A program made the position numbers and the translations under genes. Under the pieces are notes generated by a model. That model was given only the letters and a program-made list of their open reading frames with translations, was not told the DNA's origin and did not search any database. This document shows, piece by piece, positions 1 to 8,688 of a DNA stretch of 64,000 nt; the first letter of the stretch is position 1, and each line of letters opens with the position of its first letter. Source of the DNA: Nereida sp965655635 (GTDB taxonomy: Bacteria; Pseudomonadota; Alphaproteobacteria; Rhodobacterales; Rhodobacteraceae); NCBI RefSeq assembly GCF_965655635.1, contig NZ_CBFHHE010000001.1, positions 87,755-151,754 on the forward strand. The letters are read 5' to 3'.

Positions 1-367
1 CAAGGCGGTAGATTTTTCGCATCGCGGGCGTGTCACCCAAACCTGGTGCACGGGTAGCAAGGCGCAGCATCGCAGACATGGGCGTCAGAGTATATTCCGC
101 TGCACGGGTCAGAAAAGAACGCATATTGGGCTGCATGGGCGTAGCCTCAAGCACCCGCTTGATGGAACGCACTTTGGCAGGATCCCAAGTACCCGCACCT
201 TCTTTCCACACAACGCCAACAATCTTGCGCGGCCCAAGCGGCACCTCAACAAACGCACCAAGTCCACAGCCGCCCTCCGGCGCTTTGTAATCCAAAACGC
301 GGTCGAGCGCACCGGCAGGCAAAACGCCCACGATCTCGCCTTGTTGAAAATACCTTTGCTCTCCCAC
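1..367 (-). CDS. priA: Primosomal replication protein N' (PriA), N-terminal part, cut by window edge
   Basis: PriA is a helicase that reloads the replisome at stalled forks. Only the first ~122 codons are inside the window. Reading the minus strand from a GTG gives a protein with GVLPAGALDRVLDYKAPE and then LGAFVEVPLGPRKIVGVVW, which is the N-terminal 3'-DNA-binding domain of PriA. The GTG has AAAGG about 8 bases upstream. The same frame stays open further upstream to another GTG near 436, so the start is not certain. It diverges from the fructose-6-phosphate aldolase gene, a neighbour pair I recall from other Rhodobacterales. The family call is firm; the exact start is less so. Confidence 0.85.
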   Translation of the reverse strand, partial: MGEQRYFQQGEIVGVLPAGALDRVLDYKAPEGGCGLGAFVEVPLGPRKIVGVVWKEGAGTWDPAKVRSIKRVLEATPMQPNMRSFLTRAAEYTLTPMSAMLRLATRAPGLGDTPAMRKIYRL

Positions 368-440
368 GCTGCGCCCTTTCAAACGTGCCTCTACTGGGGT
401 AAACGCTGACGCGACAAAGGCCAAGCCAGAGGATGCCACA

Positions 441-1094
441 ATGAAGTTTTTTGTAGATACCGCAGATATCGATGCAATCGCGAAACTGAACGAAACCGGG
501 ATGGTAGACGGTGTAACAACCAACCCATCGCTGATCAAAAAGTCAGGCCGCGACATCCTTGAGGTGACCAAAGAGATTTGCGACATCGTCAGTGGCCCAG
601 TTTCTGCAGAAGTCGTGGCGCTGACCGCCGATGACATGATCACAGAAGGCCGCGAGTTGGCCAAGATTGCTGACAACATCGTTGTAAAGCTGCCTCTGAC
701 TTGGGACGGACTTAAGGCGTGTAAAGTGCTGTCAGACGAAGGCAAAATGGTTAACGTCACTCTGTGCTTCTCAGTCAACCAAGCATTGTTGGCTGCCAAA
801 GCGGGCGCGACTTTTATCAGCCCGTTCATTGGTCGTCTCGATGACATCAACATCGACGGTCTTGAGCTGATCGAAGATATTCGCACTGTTTACGACAACT
901 ACGGCTACAAGACTGAAATCCTCGCCGCGTCAATCCGTACAGTGAACCACGTGGCAGACTGCGCACGGATCGGTGCAGACGTCATGACGGCTCCGCCCGA
1001 AGTGATCGAAAAGCTGGCAGGTCACCCGCTGACTGCTGCTGGTCTGGCGACCTTCATGAAAGACGCCGAAGCGGCAGGCATCAAGATCGTCTAA
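441..1094 (+). CDS. fsa: Fructose-6-phosphate aldolase / small transaldolase
   Basis: This is a 217-residue class I aldolase of the TalC/Fsa transaldolase subfamily. It would cleave or form fructose 6-phosphate or act as a small transaldolase in the cytoplasm. It starts MKFFVDTADIDAI and has the DGVTTNPSLI motif near residue 23. The Schiff-base lysine is expected to be K83 in VVKLPLT. The length is normal for the family. AGAGG lies 8 bases before the ATG. It diverges from priA and is followed by a strong hairpin terminator, so it looks monocistronic. Sequence alone does not separate true Fsa from small transaldolase activity. Confidence 0.93.
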   Translation: MKFFVDTADIDAIAKLNETGMVDGVTTNPSLIKKSGRDILEVTKEICDIVSGPVSAEVVALTADDMITEGRELAKIADNIVVKLPLTWDGLKACKVLSDEGKMVNVTLCFSVNQALLAAKAGATFISPFIGRLDDINIDGLELIEDIRTVYDNYGYKTEILAASIRTVNHVADCARIGADVMTAPPEVIEKLAGHPLTAAGLATFMKDAEAAGIKIV

Positions 1095-1131
1095 GATTTC
1101 GCCCTTTCAGGGCTTGCGAATACACATAACT

Positions 1132-1166
1132 AGGCCGCACCATATTACGGTGGTGCGGCCTTTTTG
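1132..1166 (+). terminator. Rho-independent terminator after fsa
   Basis: A perfect 11-bp stem (1132-1142 with 1151-1161, arms AGGCCGCACCA and TGGTGCGGCCT) with an 8-base loop is followed by a T run. It lies 37 bases after the fsa stop. Confidence 0.9.
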
Positions 1167-1266
1167 TTGCGTCAAAGCCATATGCGCACAAAACCCCCTG
1201 CACGGCTTTGCGCAACCATGCTATAAGAGCAAAAAACAACGACAGCATTCGGCACGAGCAGGTTCC

Positions 1267-1983
1267 ATGACTGACACAAATAAACTGACAGATGCCCAAG
1301 AGGCGCTACGCAAAACGATTATCGAAACTCCCGAACTGGTTTTGGAGGATCATGACGTGATGAGGGCTTTGGTCGCCGCAAACGATCGTGGGCAAGGCAC
1401 GAATGTGGTTGATCTGCGCGGTGCTGCAATGGAGCGCCTTGAGGCACGTCTTGACCGGCTTGAAGACACCCATCGCAGTGTTATTGCCGCAGCTTATGAA
1501 AACCTTGCAGGCACCAACCAAGTGCAGCGCGCAATTTTGCGGATGCTAGACCCCACAGAATTTGAGACGTTTTTGCAAAACCTTGACGGCGAGGTCGCTG
1601 AAATTCTGCGCGTAGATTGTGTCCGCCTTGTTCTTGAAAGCAGCCAATCTGACAGCACAGTAGCCGCGCAAACACTTGCAGATGTCTTAAGCGTCCATGA
1701 AGCGGGCTTTATCGAAGACTATGTGACAGCCGGCAAAGGTGGTGAAAGCCGTGCTGTTTCCCTGCGCCAAGTCAGCCCTAAAAGTGCGGCCGTATATGGC
1801 GATAAGCACGAGTGGATCCGTTCTGAGGCTTGCATAAAGCTGGACCTTGGAAAAGATCGCCTCGGAGGAATGTTGGTGATGGGCGCGGAACATCCACATA
1901 TGTTCAAACCACAGCAAGGTACTGATTTGCTTGCGTTCTTTGGTGGTGTTTTTGAGCGTGCTCTACGCCGCTGGCTCGCGTGA
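1267..1983 (+). CDS. DUF484 family protein
   Basis: A 238-residue protein of the DUF484 family, a GAF-like family commonly encoded just before xerC. No enzymatic role is known to me. Residues ~45-75 form an acidic/basic helical stretch (ERLEARLDRLEDTHRSVI) that could be coiled coil, followed by a GAF-like domain. I chose the ATG giving MTDTNKLTDAQEAL; an earlier in-frame start would place the beginning inside the fsa terminator, so it is unlikely. Its TGA stop overlaps the GTG start of xerC, so the two are translationally coupled. Confidence 0.85.
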   Translation: MTDTNKLTDAQEALRKTIIETPELVLEDHDVMRALVAANDRGQGTNVVDLRGAAMERLEARLDRLEDTHRSVIAAAYENLAGTNQVQRAILRMLDPTEFETFLQNLDGEVAEILRVDCVRLVLESSQSDSTVAAQTLADVLSVHEAGFIEDYVTAGKGGESRAVSLRQVSPKSAAVYGDKHEWIRSEACIKLDLGKDRLGGMLVMGAEHPHMFKPQQGTDLLAFFGGVFERALRRWLA

Positions 1984-2924
1984 CCCAAGAAAAACCAACC
2001 CTTGGCGTTCAAATCAGTCCGGCGGCGACGGATGCCCTTGCGACGTTTCTAAGCCAAATGACAGCGCTGCGAGGTGCTGCCAAGAACACAACCGAAGCAT
2101 ACCAAACGGACATCCTTGGCTTTCTGACTTTCATCACCCAGCACACACCCGCACCACAAGGCTTAAACGCGCTAAAGGAAATCACTGTGCAAGACATGCG
2201 CGCGTGGATGGCGTTTGAACGCGGGCGCGGCGTTGGTGCGCGCTCGCTGGCGCGGTCGTTATCTGCGGTGAAGTCTTTTTATGCTTGGCTGGCCGAGCGC
2301 GAGGGGTTTGAACCTACCGCCCTTCTATCAACCCGCGCGCCCAAATTTCAAAACAAATTACCCCGCCCGTTGACCAAAGACGCGGCTGTCAAAGTTCTGG
2401 ATAATCTCGAGGTTCAGGCAACCGAGGCTTGGATCGGGGCGCGGGATGTGGCGGTTGTTACGCTGCTTTACGGCTGTGGTCTGCGTATTTCAGAGGCTCT
2501 TGGGCTCAAGGGACGCGACGCACCGCTTGCAGATGTTTTGCGCATCAAAGGTAAGGGCGGCAAAGAACGCATTGTCCCTGTGATAAGCGCTGCACGTGAG
2601 GCCGTTGACGCCTACATAACGCTCTGTCCCCACCCATCTGAACCTGACATGGCGCTGTTTCGGGGCGCGCGCGGGGGTGCGCTTAATCCACGGCTCATTC
2701 AAAAAGTAATGGAACGCTCAAGGCTTCAACTTGGCCTTCCGGCCACCGCAACTCCGCACGCCATGCGACATTCGTTTGCGACCCACTTGCTTGGTGCCGG
2801 TGGAGATTTGCGCGCCATTCAAGAACTGCTTGGGCATGCATCCCTTTCAACAACCCAAGCCTACACCGCAGTCGACACTGCGCATTTGATGGACGTTTAC
2901 GAGCGCGCGCACCCGCGACGGTGA
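1980..2924 (+). CDS. xerC: Tyrosine recombinase XerC
   Basis: A 314-residue site-specific recombinase that, with XerD, resolves chromosome dimers at dif. An N-terminal SAM-like core-binding domain (~20-110) precedes the catalytic domain. Catalytic residues visible are Arg in YGCGLRISEALGL, Lys in IKGKGGKERIVPV, His/Arg in PHAMRHSFATHL, His in LLGHASLSTTQ, and the nucleophile Tyr in TTQAYTAVD. The start is the GTG overlapping the DUF484 stop (GTGA). Placement beside DUF484 favours XerC over XerD. Confidence 0.93.
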   Translation: MTQEKPTLGVQISPAATDALATFLSQMTALRGAAKNTTEAYQTDILGFLTFITQHTPAPQGLNALKEITVQDMRAWMAFERGRGVGARSLARSLSAVKSFYAWLAEREGFEPTALLSTRAPKFQNKLPRPLTKDAAVKVLDNLEVQATEAWIGARDVAVVTLLYGCGLRISEALGLKGRDAPLADVLRIKGKGGKERIVPVISAAREAVDAYITLCPHPSEPDMALFRGARGGALNPRLIQKVMERSRLQLGLPATATPHAMRHSFATHLLGAGGDLRAIQELLGHASLSTTQAYTAVDTAHLMDVYERAHPRR

Positions 2925-2976
2925 GAAGGCGTTAAGAAAGCTTTGCAATTTAGAAAAAAACGATTAGCACCACCGA

Positions 2977-3672
2977 ATGTCGATTAAAAATAAAGCTCTC
3001 GCTGTTCACCTGTTCACCGCCACTGGCGCTGTTTTCGCAATGCTCGCTATGCTTGAGGCCGTTAAGGGCGATTGGCCAATGATGTTCTTATGGCTGGTTG
3101 TCGCCTTTTTTGTAGATGGCATCGACGGCCCGCTTGCCCGTAAATATGACGTGAAAACAAACGCTCCCTTGTTTGATGGGGTGCTGCTGGACTTGATCAT
3201 TGACTACCTGACGTATGTGTTCATTCCGGCATTTGCGCTGTTCACATCAGGTTTGCTCGAGGGGTGGACCGGCTGGGCCACAATCATCGTGATTACGTTC
3301 ACATCGGCGCTTTATTTCTGTGATACGCGCATGAAAACTAAAGACAATTCATTCTCGGGATTTCCAGGGTGCTGGAACATGGCTGTGCTTGTTTTCTTCG
3401 CGCTGCAACCGGGTCACTGGGTCATCTTGGCCGCAGTCGTTGTGCTGGCAATCGCCATGTTCGCCCCTGTAAAATTCGTCCACCCTGTACGCACACAGCG
3501 TTGGCGTACACTCACGCTACCTACGGCACTGGCGTGGACGTTCTTTGCAGGATGGGCCGCTTGGGTACAGTTTGATTTGCAGCCCGTCGTTTACTGGGGC
3601 TTGATCCTGACGACGCTATATCTGCTTTTTGCCGGTGCGGTGCAGCAGGTTACCGAAAAAGACACCATGTAA
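2977..3672 (+). CDS. pcs: Phosphatidylcholine synthase (Pcs), CDP-alcohol phosphatidyltransferase
   Basis: A 231-residue polytopic inner-membrane protein. Pcs condenses CDP-diacylglycerol with choline to make phosphatidylcholine, a route typical of alphaproteobacteria. The CDP-alcohol phosphatidyltransferase signature is visible from residue ~46 (DGIDGPLARKYDVKTNAPLF, then DGVLLDLIIDYL), with two aspartates on either side of the conserved AR. FCDTRMKTKDNSFSGFP is characteristic of the Pcs branch. About seven to eight hydrophobic segments are apparent. It is followed by a hairpin also used by the convergent binding-protein gene. Choline as substrate ties loosely to the choline-sulfate genes far downstream, which is inference. 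Confidence 0.9.
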   Translation: MSIKNKALAVHLFTATGAVFAMLAMLEAVKGDWPMMFLWLVVAFFVDGIDGPLARKYDVKTNAPLFDGVLLDLIIDYLTYVFIPAFALFTSGLLEGWTGWATIIVITFTSALYFCDTRMKTKDNSFSGFPGCWNMAVLVFFALQPGHWVILAAVVVLAIAMFAPVKFVHPVRTQRWRTLTLPTALAWTFFAGWAAWVQFDLQPVVYWGLILTTLYLLFAGAVQQVTEKDTM

Positions 3673-3707
3673 ATGCGCCACTGACTTCAGCGGCATTGGA
3701 CACGAAA

Positions 3708-3736
3708 AAACGGCGGCCCTATGAAAGCCGCCGTTT
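3708..3736. terminator. Bidirectional hairpin between pcs and the oligopeptide-binding protein gene
   Basis: A perfect 10-bp stem (AAACGGCGGC with GCCGCCGTTT) and 9-base loop. On the minus strand it is followed by TTTTTT, on the plus strand by a weaker T-rich stretch. Confidence 0.75.
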
Positions 3737-3752
3737 GTCATTTCTGATAACA

Positions 3753-3785
3753 GAAACAAACGCGGCTGAAGGTATTTCAGCCGCG
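3753..3785 (-). terminator. Terminator of the oligopeptide-binding protein gene
   Basis: A perfect 10-bp stem (3761-3770 with 3776-3785, arms CGCGGCTGAA and TTCAGCCGCG) with a 5-base loop. It is followed on the minus strand by TTTGTTTCTG and begins 7 bases after the stop codon. Confidence 0.8.
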
Positions 3786-3792
3786 TCAGTCA

Positions 3793-5370
3793 TTAGTTCA
3801 TTGTGAAAAACTTGAACTTGGGATCATCCTCAGGGGACACTTCTGTGACAACTGCATCACTCATACCCCAGTTCAACACTTGGTGGTGGATGGGGATGTA
3901 CTGCTGGTTTTCCTGAACCACGGCCCAAATATCGGCAATGGTTTGGTTGCGCTTGGCAAGGTCAGTTTCAGACGCAAGGGATACAACTTTTGCATCAATC
4001 GCCGCATCAGAGAACCCTGTGTTGTTCCAAGAACCACGATCGCCAGAACGTGAGTGTGTCAGGAAGTTGAAGACATATTCGGAATCGTATGTCGGAACGC
4101 CCCAACCCAGCATGTAGAACTCTGTCTCGCCGTTTTGGATCAGCGGGAAGTGCTGTGCTTTGGGTTTCGCATCAAGGTTAACTGTAATGCCGATTTGGGC
4201 CAGCATACCAACTGACGCCTGACAGATGCCTTCGTCGTTCACATAGCGGTCATTCGGGCAATCCAGTTGGATGGAGAAACCATCTGCATAACCAGCTTCT
4301 GCCATCAACGCTTTTGCGCCTTCAACGTCCGTCGCCGATGAACCATCCATCTCAGCAGTCCAACCATTAACGAATGGCGGTGCAATCATGCCTGCTGGCT
4401 GTGACTGACCACGCATAACGACCTGTTTGATCGCATCGCGGTTGATCGCCATGGACATCGCACGGCGAACGCGAACATCAGCCAGCGGGTTTGCCCCCTC
4501 TACGTTGTCGTTTTCCAGATCCGCTTTGCCTTGATCCATACCAAAGAAAATCACGCGGTTTTGCGGCGCTGTTTTCACGCTCAGGCCATCTGATGAATCA
4601 ACACGGCCCAAGTCCTGTACCGGCACGTCTTGGATAAAGTCGACCTCACCTGACAAAAGTGCTGCAACACGTGTCGCGGCGTTTTGGATTGGTGTGTAGA
4701 CAATCTCAGTTACTTCCAGTGGGAACTCACCTGCGCCCCAATAGCCATCGCGCTTTTTCAAGACGGTTTTGACGTCAGGCTCGCGGCTTTCAAGAGTGTA
4801 TGGGCCTGTGCCCATCGCATTTGTTGCGGCAAATGTTGTCTCGCCGTTGGCGATGTCTTGCACATTCACAACACCGTTCGCTTCAGTCCAGCCTTTGTCC
4901 ATGATGAACAGGTTGGTGAAGTTGTTGGGCAGGATCGGGTTTGGACCATCGGTGACGAATTCAACGGTCATGTCGTCTACTGCGCGCACTTCCACGATGG
5001 AAGTCAGCAGCTCTTTCATGGCTGACTTTTCGGATTTTGCACGCTCGAAGCTGAACACAACATCTTCTGATGTGAATGCAGAGCCATCAGAGAAAGTCAC
5101 GCCTTCGCGCAGCTTGAAGACCCAGACATTTGCGTCGCCTTCTTTAGGCGCCCACTCAGTTGCGAGGGCAGCCTGGAACGCGCCAGCTGTGTCACGAATG
5201 ATCAGCGGTTCATAGATTTGGTGTGCCAACGTATGTGTTGGACCTTCGTTTTGCGCATGGGGGTCAAGCGTCAAGCTGTCGCCAGCACGCGCCCAACGCA
5301 GGCTCTCGGCTGAGGCCAGCGAGGTAGACGCCAAAAGAGTGGCCGCAAAAAGAGCGGTAGTCGTTTTCAT
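3793..5370 (-). CDS. Periplasmic peptide/oligopeptide-type ABC transporter substrate-binding protein
   Basis: A 525-residue family 5 extracellular solute-binding protein (DppA/OppA type). A clear Sec signal peptide (MKTTTALFAATLLASTSLASA) is followed by ESLRWARAGDSLTLDPHAQNEGPTHTLAHQIYEPL, the usual beginning of the mature family. I moved the start to the internal ATG because GGGAG sits 8 bases before it; the upstream ATG would add five residues. No permease or ATPase gene lies beside it, so it must use transporter parts encoded elsewhere. It diverges from an M19 dipeptidase, which suggests a role in peptide uptake, but the ligand cannot be read from sequence. Confidence 0.9.
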   Translation of the reverse strand: MKTTTALFAATLLASTSLASAESLRWARAGDSLTLDPHAQNEGPTHTLAHQIYEPLIIRDTAGAFQAALATEWAPKEGDANVWVFKLREGVTFSDGSAFTSEDVVFSFERAKSEKSAMKELLTSIVEVRAVDDMTVEFVTDGPNPILPNNFTNLFIMDKGWTEANGVVNVQDIANGETTFAATNAMGTGPYTLESREPDVKTVLKKRDGYWGAGEFPLEVTEIVYTPIQNAATRVAALLSGEVDFIQDVPVQDLGRVDSSDGLSVKTAPQNRVIFFGMDQGKADLENDNVEGANPLADVRVRRAMSMAINRDAIKQVVMRGQSQPAGMIAPPFVNGWTAEMDGSSATDVEGAKALMAEAGYADGFSIQLDCPNDRYVNDEGICQASVGMLAQIGITVNLDAKPKAQHFPLIQNGETEFYMLGWGVPTYDSEYVFNFLTHSRSGDRGSWNNTGFSDAAIDAKVVSLASETDLAKRNQTIADIWAVVQENQQYIPIHHQVLNWGMSDAVVTEVSPEDDPKFKFFTMN

Positions 5371-5533
5371 GTAATTGTCTCCCATAGTTATCCGAGCATC
5401 AAATGACTTGGCGGCACAAATGGCAAGAGCCTTGTGGGTCCAAAATCAATCAAACAGAATGACGGCAATTCAAACTCACGAACTGTCGTAAATAGACTGG
5501 ACAGAACGCAAGTTGCACGTTTTTGTGGCAATT

Positions 5534-6514
5534 ATGAAAACGCCCCTGATTGATAACCTGCAGTATTGCAACTGGTCGCGCAGCATCTTTGAACAGATGC
5601 GTGAAGGCGGCGTTGATGCTGTTCATGTTACTATTGTTTATCACGAGTCGTTTCGTGAAATGGTTCTGCAACTTGAAGCATGGAACCGTTGGTTTGAGAC
5701 CTGTGGCGATCTTATCATGCGCGGCACCACTGCCCAAGAAGTCACACGCGCAATGGAGACTGGCCGCACAGCGATTTTCTTTGGATTTCAAAACCCGTCG
5801 CCCATCGAAGATGACATTGGATTGATTGAGATTTGCCACCAACTTGGTGTGCGGTTCATGCAGCTGACGTATAACAATCAGTCGCTGCTTGCGACGGGCT
5901 GCTATGAGGATGAAGATACGGGCCTGACCCGCTTTGGTAAACAGGCCATTGCCGAAATGAACCGCGTTGGCTTGGTTGTCGACATGTCGCACAGCGCTGA
6001 TCGCTCAACTCTTGAGGCGATTGATCATTCGACCCGCCCGATCGCGATTACCCACGCAAACCCCGCTTGGTGGCATGCGGCAAAACGCAACAAGTCCCAC
6101 GAGGTTCTCAGCGCGCTCACCTCTGCTGGTGGCATGTTGGGCTTTTCGATCTATCCCCACCACCTCAGCGGCGGCCCGGCATGTACGCTTGAAAGTTTCT
6201 GCCAAATGATCGCAGAAGCTGCCTCAAAATATGGTGCCGAGCATTTGGGCATCGGAACAGATCTATGCCAAGATCAACCTGACAGCGTTGTCGAGTGGAT
6301 GCGTGTAGGACGATGGTCGAAGGTCATTGACTATGGTGAGGGAAGTGCCACCGATGCAGGTTTCCCCCCAATGCCCACATGGTTCAAAGACAACAGAGAC
6401 TTCGACAACATTCGCCAAGGATTGCTTGCTACGGGTATGACAACCGGCGAAGTGGACGGCATTATGGGCGCGAATTGGCATCGTTTTTATGCTGACGCGT
6501 TTGGACCTGCATGA
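5534..6514 (+). CDS. Membrane-dipeptidase-family metallopeptidase (peptidase M19)
   Basis: A 326-residue member of the renal dipeptidase family, zinc enzymes that hydrolyse dipeptides (some D-amino-acid containing). Family features include GGVDAVHVTI near the start, QLGVRFMQLTYNNQ, GLVVDMSHS, the metal-site THANPAWWH region and HLGIGTDLCQDQ. No signal peptide is visible, so it is probably cytoplasmic. I chose the ATG giving MKTPLIDNLQYCNWS; an upstream TTG adds seven poorly conserved residues. Its stop overlaps the next gene by ATGA, so three genes here are coupled. The divergent binding protein suggests uptake plus hydrolysis of small peptides (inference). Confidence 0.88.
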   Translation: MKTPLIDNLQYCNWSRSIFEQMREGGVDAVHVTIVYHESFREMVLQLEAWNRWFETCGDLIMRGTTAQEVTRAMETGRTAIFFGFQNPSPIEDDIGLIEICHQLGVRFMQLTYNNQSLLATGCYEDEDTGLTRFGKQAIAEMNRVGLVVDMSHSADRSTLEAIDHSTRPIAITHANPAWWHAAKRNKSHEVLSALTSAGGMLGFSIYPHHLSGGPACTLESFCQMIAEAASKYGAEHLGIGTDLCQDQPDSVVEWMRVGRWSKVIDYGEGSATDAGFPPMPTWFKDNRDFDNIRQGLLATGMTTGEVDGIMGANWHRFYADAFGPA

Positions 6515-8169
6515 AGGATTTTGCACCCCCACCACAGGCTAAGCTGCGCCCCGCATCGGACGTGATGCGCCTGCGTCGTTTGGGTGCATCATTCCCCACA
6601 AGGTTATCTTTTTTGCGCACGTTGTTGCGCAGGCTTTCGTCAGAAAATGCAACTGTCACCTGCCCTGTCTGGGAGATAAGCGCGGATGGATACGGCCACG
6701 CGGTCATTAGCGTACCGCTTGGCGGGCACGTATACTCCCTCGTTGCTGTCAGCACTGAACTTGATCCGGATGCACGCACCGACCGCGTAATTGCAACGGC
6801 GTGGGACACAGCATTTGTCCTTTATGACGGCATCCCACCCCAAGCCGAAATTGATCGCATCGTGGCTACAGCGCCCCATCAGGAAGCCTCGCGCTTCACC
6901 GCTTCTGATTTAGTTTTGAGCCGTGCGAATAAATCTGTGCGGCTTTGGTCGCATGTGGTTGAACGCCTTCAGGCAGGTCTGCAGCCAGATGAGCATATAG
7001 TTCGCGAGACAGGTTATTTGATGCGCACAACGGCCGTATACGGAAACGGTAAATTCGGGATCGCAGACCGCGCTGACATAGCGGAACGCGATGGGCTTTC
7101 AGGTCCGTTCCAAGCAGAAATGCTCACTGTTTGGCTGATCCGACATTTCACGCATCTGTTGGTCGAACATGTGGGCCAAGCCCCCCTTGATCCGCATCTT
7201 AAACGTCACCTTGGGATCGGTAATTCCACAGGGCTTGGGATGGCCCCATTTTTGGTCACCCACCCTGTTTTGTTGAACAATTGGATTATGGTCCGCGAGA
7301 CAGCATTGGCCCGTATCAGAGCATTAGAAGAGCTGCCCAACGGTGCAGCCTCAACGTTGCAAAACCTTGCCAAGCGCGCCGCAAAGCATCTTTCAGAATG
7401 GATTGTGCCCGATGCTATCGCCGCAACGCGCATATCGACCCTGCAAGCAGAATGGGAAGCGATTGTTGGCTACCTTAATAGCGAAGCATGGCATGAAGCC
7501 GCCGAAAAACCCTTTCCGATAGAGGCGCTTTTACAGCAGGCCGAAGACCTATCAGAGGACGCGCAAGAATTGCTCTACTCTATGATAATCGAGCCGTTTG
7601 GTGAATTGGTAGACGGGCTGGAAGAGTGCATGGCCGACCCGTTTGGCGCGCCCCGGCTAACCCCATGCGACACCTCAGAGCTACACGCCTTGATCAATCG
7701 GGACTGGGCTTGGGCAACTTCGCGCGACTACAGCGCACGGGACGAATGTGCACAGTTTTGGTACGTATCAGAAGAAAAGTTAGAACCCCGTCTTGGCAAC
7801 CGTCACGAAGAAGATGGCGCGGAGCTTGAAAGCCCTCTTGATATTGCGCGCCGCGTTGCGGCTTTGGCCAAAGACCTTCCTGCGTCCGGCTCATTGACTG
7901 CGTTTTTGGCTACACACCCAGAACACCGCTTTGCTGCCGAACGTGTGCAATGTCTGGACAAGCATCCTTATTCCGAAATCCGCGATAACCTGATCGCCGA
8001 CACATGCCTGCCAATTGATATGCTGCGGTGTAAGTTATCATTTTTCGGGGCCTCCAAATTTGATCCGAAGTCTGACCGCTGGACCCGCGTGACGCTTTAC
8101 CAAGGAGCGCCGCTTGCAAATGAACTTAGTGCTGCTGATGACTGGTGGCTGCCAACATTTGGATCATGA
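6511..8169 (+). CDS. Uncharacterised 552-residue protein, coupled to the dipeptidase
   Basis: I do not recognise a characterised family. The protein is soluble with no signal peptide or membrane segment. A glycine-rich stretch, GIGNSTGLGMAPF (~residues 232-244), is the most motif-like element. It is flanked by HLGIGN and THPVLLNNW, and the C-terminal half is rich in acidic helices. An N-terminal Arg-rich segment (RLRRLGASFPTRLSFLRTLLRRL) resembles a helical pair. The start ATG overlaps the dipeptidase stop, and its own stop overlaps the next gene, so the three are probably made together. That context suggests a role in metabolism of the same substrate, but no reaction can be assigned. Confidence 0.85.
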   Translation: MKDFAPPPQAKLRPASDVMRLRRLGASFPTRLSFLRTLLRRLSSENATVTCPVWEISADGYGHAVISVPLGGHVYSLVAVSTELDPDARTDRVIATAWDTAFVLYDGIPPQAEIDRIVATAPHQEASRFTASDLVLSRANKSVRLWSHVVERLQAGLQPDEHIVRETGYLMRTTAVYGNGKFGIADRADIAERDGLSGPFQAEMLTVWLIRHFTHLLVEHVGQAPLDPHLKRHLGIGNSTGLGMAPFLVTHPVLLNNWIMVRETALARIRALEELPNGAASTLQNLAKRAAKHLSEWIVPDAIAATRISTLQAEWEAIVGYLNSEAWHEAAEKPFPIEALLQQAEDLSEDAQELLYSMIIEPFGELVDGLEECMADPFGAPRLTPCDTSELHALINRDWAWATSRDYSARDECAQFWYVSEEKLEPRLGNRHEEDGAELESPLDIARRVAALAKDLPASGSLTAFLATHPEHRFAAERVQCLDKHPYSEIRDNLIADTCLPIDMLRCKLSFFGASKFDPKSDRWTRVTLYQGAPLANELSAADDWWLPTFGS

Positions 8170-8585
8170 GCACTTCCTCAAAATCAGCAAATGAAGCAAG
8201 CATGTTGCTTCAAAAAGCCGCCCGCGGTGCAGGGTTTGGCGTCGCTCAAGCCCGTGATTTTGGCATCGCAGCGGCCCTCCATCTCTACGCGTCACGAAGC
8301 GAAGGCGACTTGATCGACGCATTGACCCATTCCGTTGGCCCAATCACAACGCTGCCCGCCATGATGGACGATCTACTTGACCCCACATCGGATGGATGTG
8401 GCGTCTTTACGGGACTGGCGCTTAGCTATTTTCAAACAGCAACAGCGCGTCCTGCGATCGGGCGTATTGTTATGTCTTACGGGCTCAACGCGCACCTCAA
8501 TACGCTGGCCGCAAAAACATATGTCCCCGCAAGCGATGCATCACGGCTGGCGGGTGCAGGCGCAGGCTTGACCGACAACGACTAA
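8166..8585 (+). CDS. Small protein, probable DUF3726 family
   Basis: A 139-residue soluble protein. Its N-terminus (ANEASMLLQKAARGAGFGVAQARDFG) resembles the start of DUF3726 proteins as I remember them, with a conserved AARGAG element. No function is established. The ATG overlaps the preceding stop (ATGA), and the gene ends ~50 bases before a strong bidirectional terminator, so it closes the dipeptidase operon. The family assignment is tentative; the reading frame is well supported by coupling. Confidence 0.75.
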   Translation: MSTSSKSANEASMLLQKAARGAGFGVAQARDFGIAAALHLYASRSEGDLIDALTHSVGPITTLPAMMDDLLDPTSDGCGVFTGLALSYFQTATARPAIGRIVMSYGLNAHLNTLAAKTYVPASDASRLAGAGAGLTDND

Positions 8586-8631
8586 GCTGGTGCGCGACGA
8601 ATAGTCTTTGCTCCGTAAAATTGGCTCCATA

Positions 8632-8666
8632 CAAAAAGGGCGCACCAGACGGCGCGCCCCTTTTTA
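8632..8666. terminator. Bidirectional terminator between the dipeptidase operon and the HisD-like gene
   Basis: GGGCGC (8638-8643) pairs with GCGCCC (8654-8659), flanked by AAAAA on the left and TTTTT on the right, so it can serve both convergent genes. Confidence 0.75.
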
Positions 8667-8688
8667 GACTACCTTGAGCGACCTCAAC

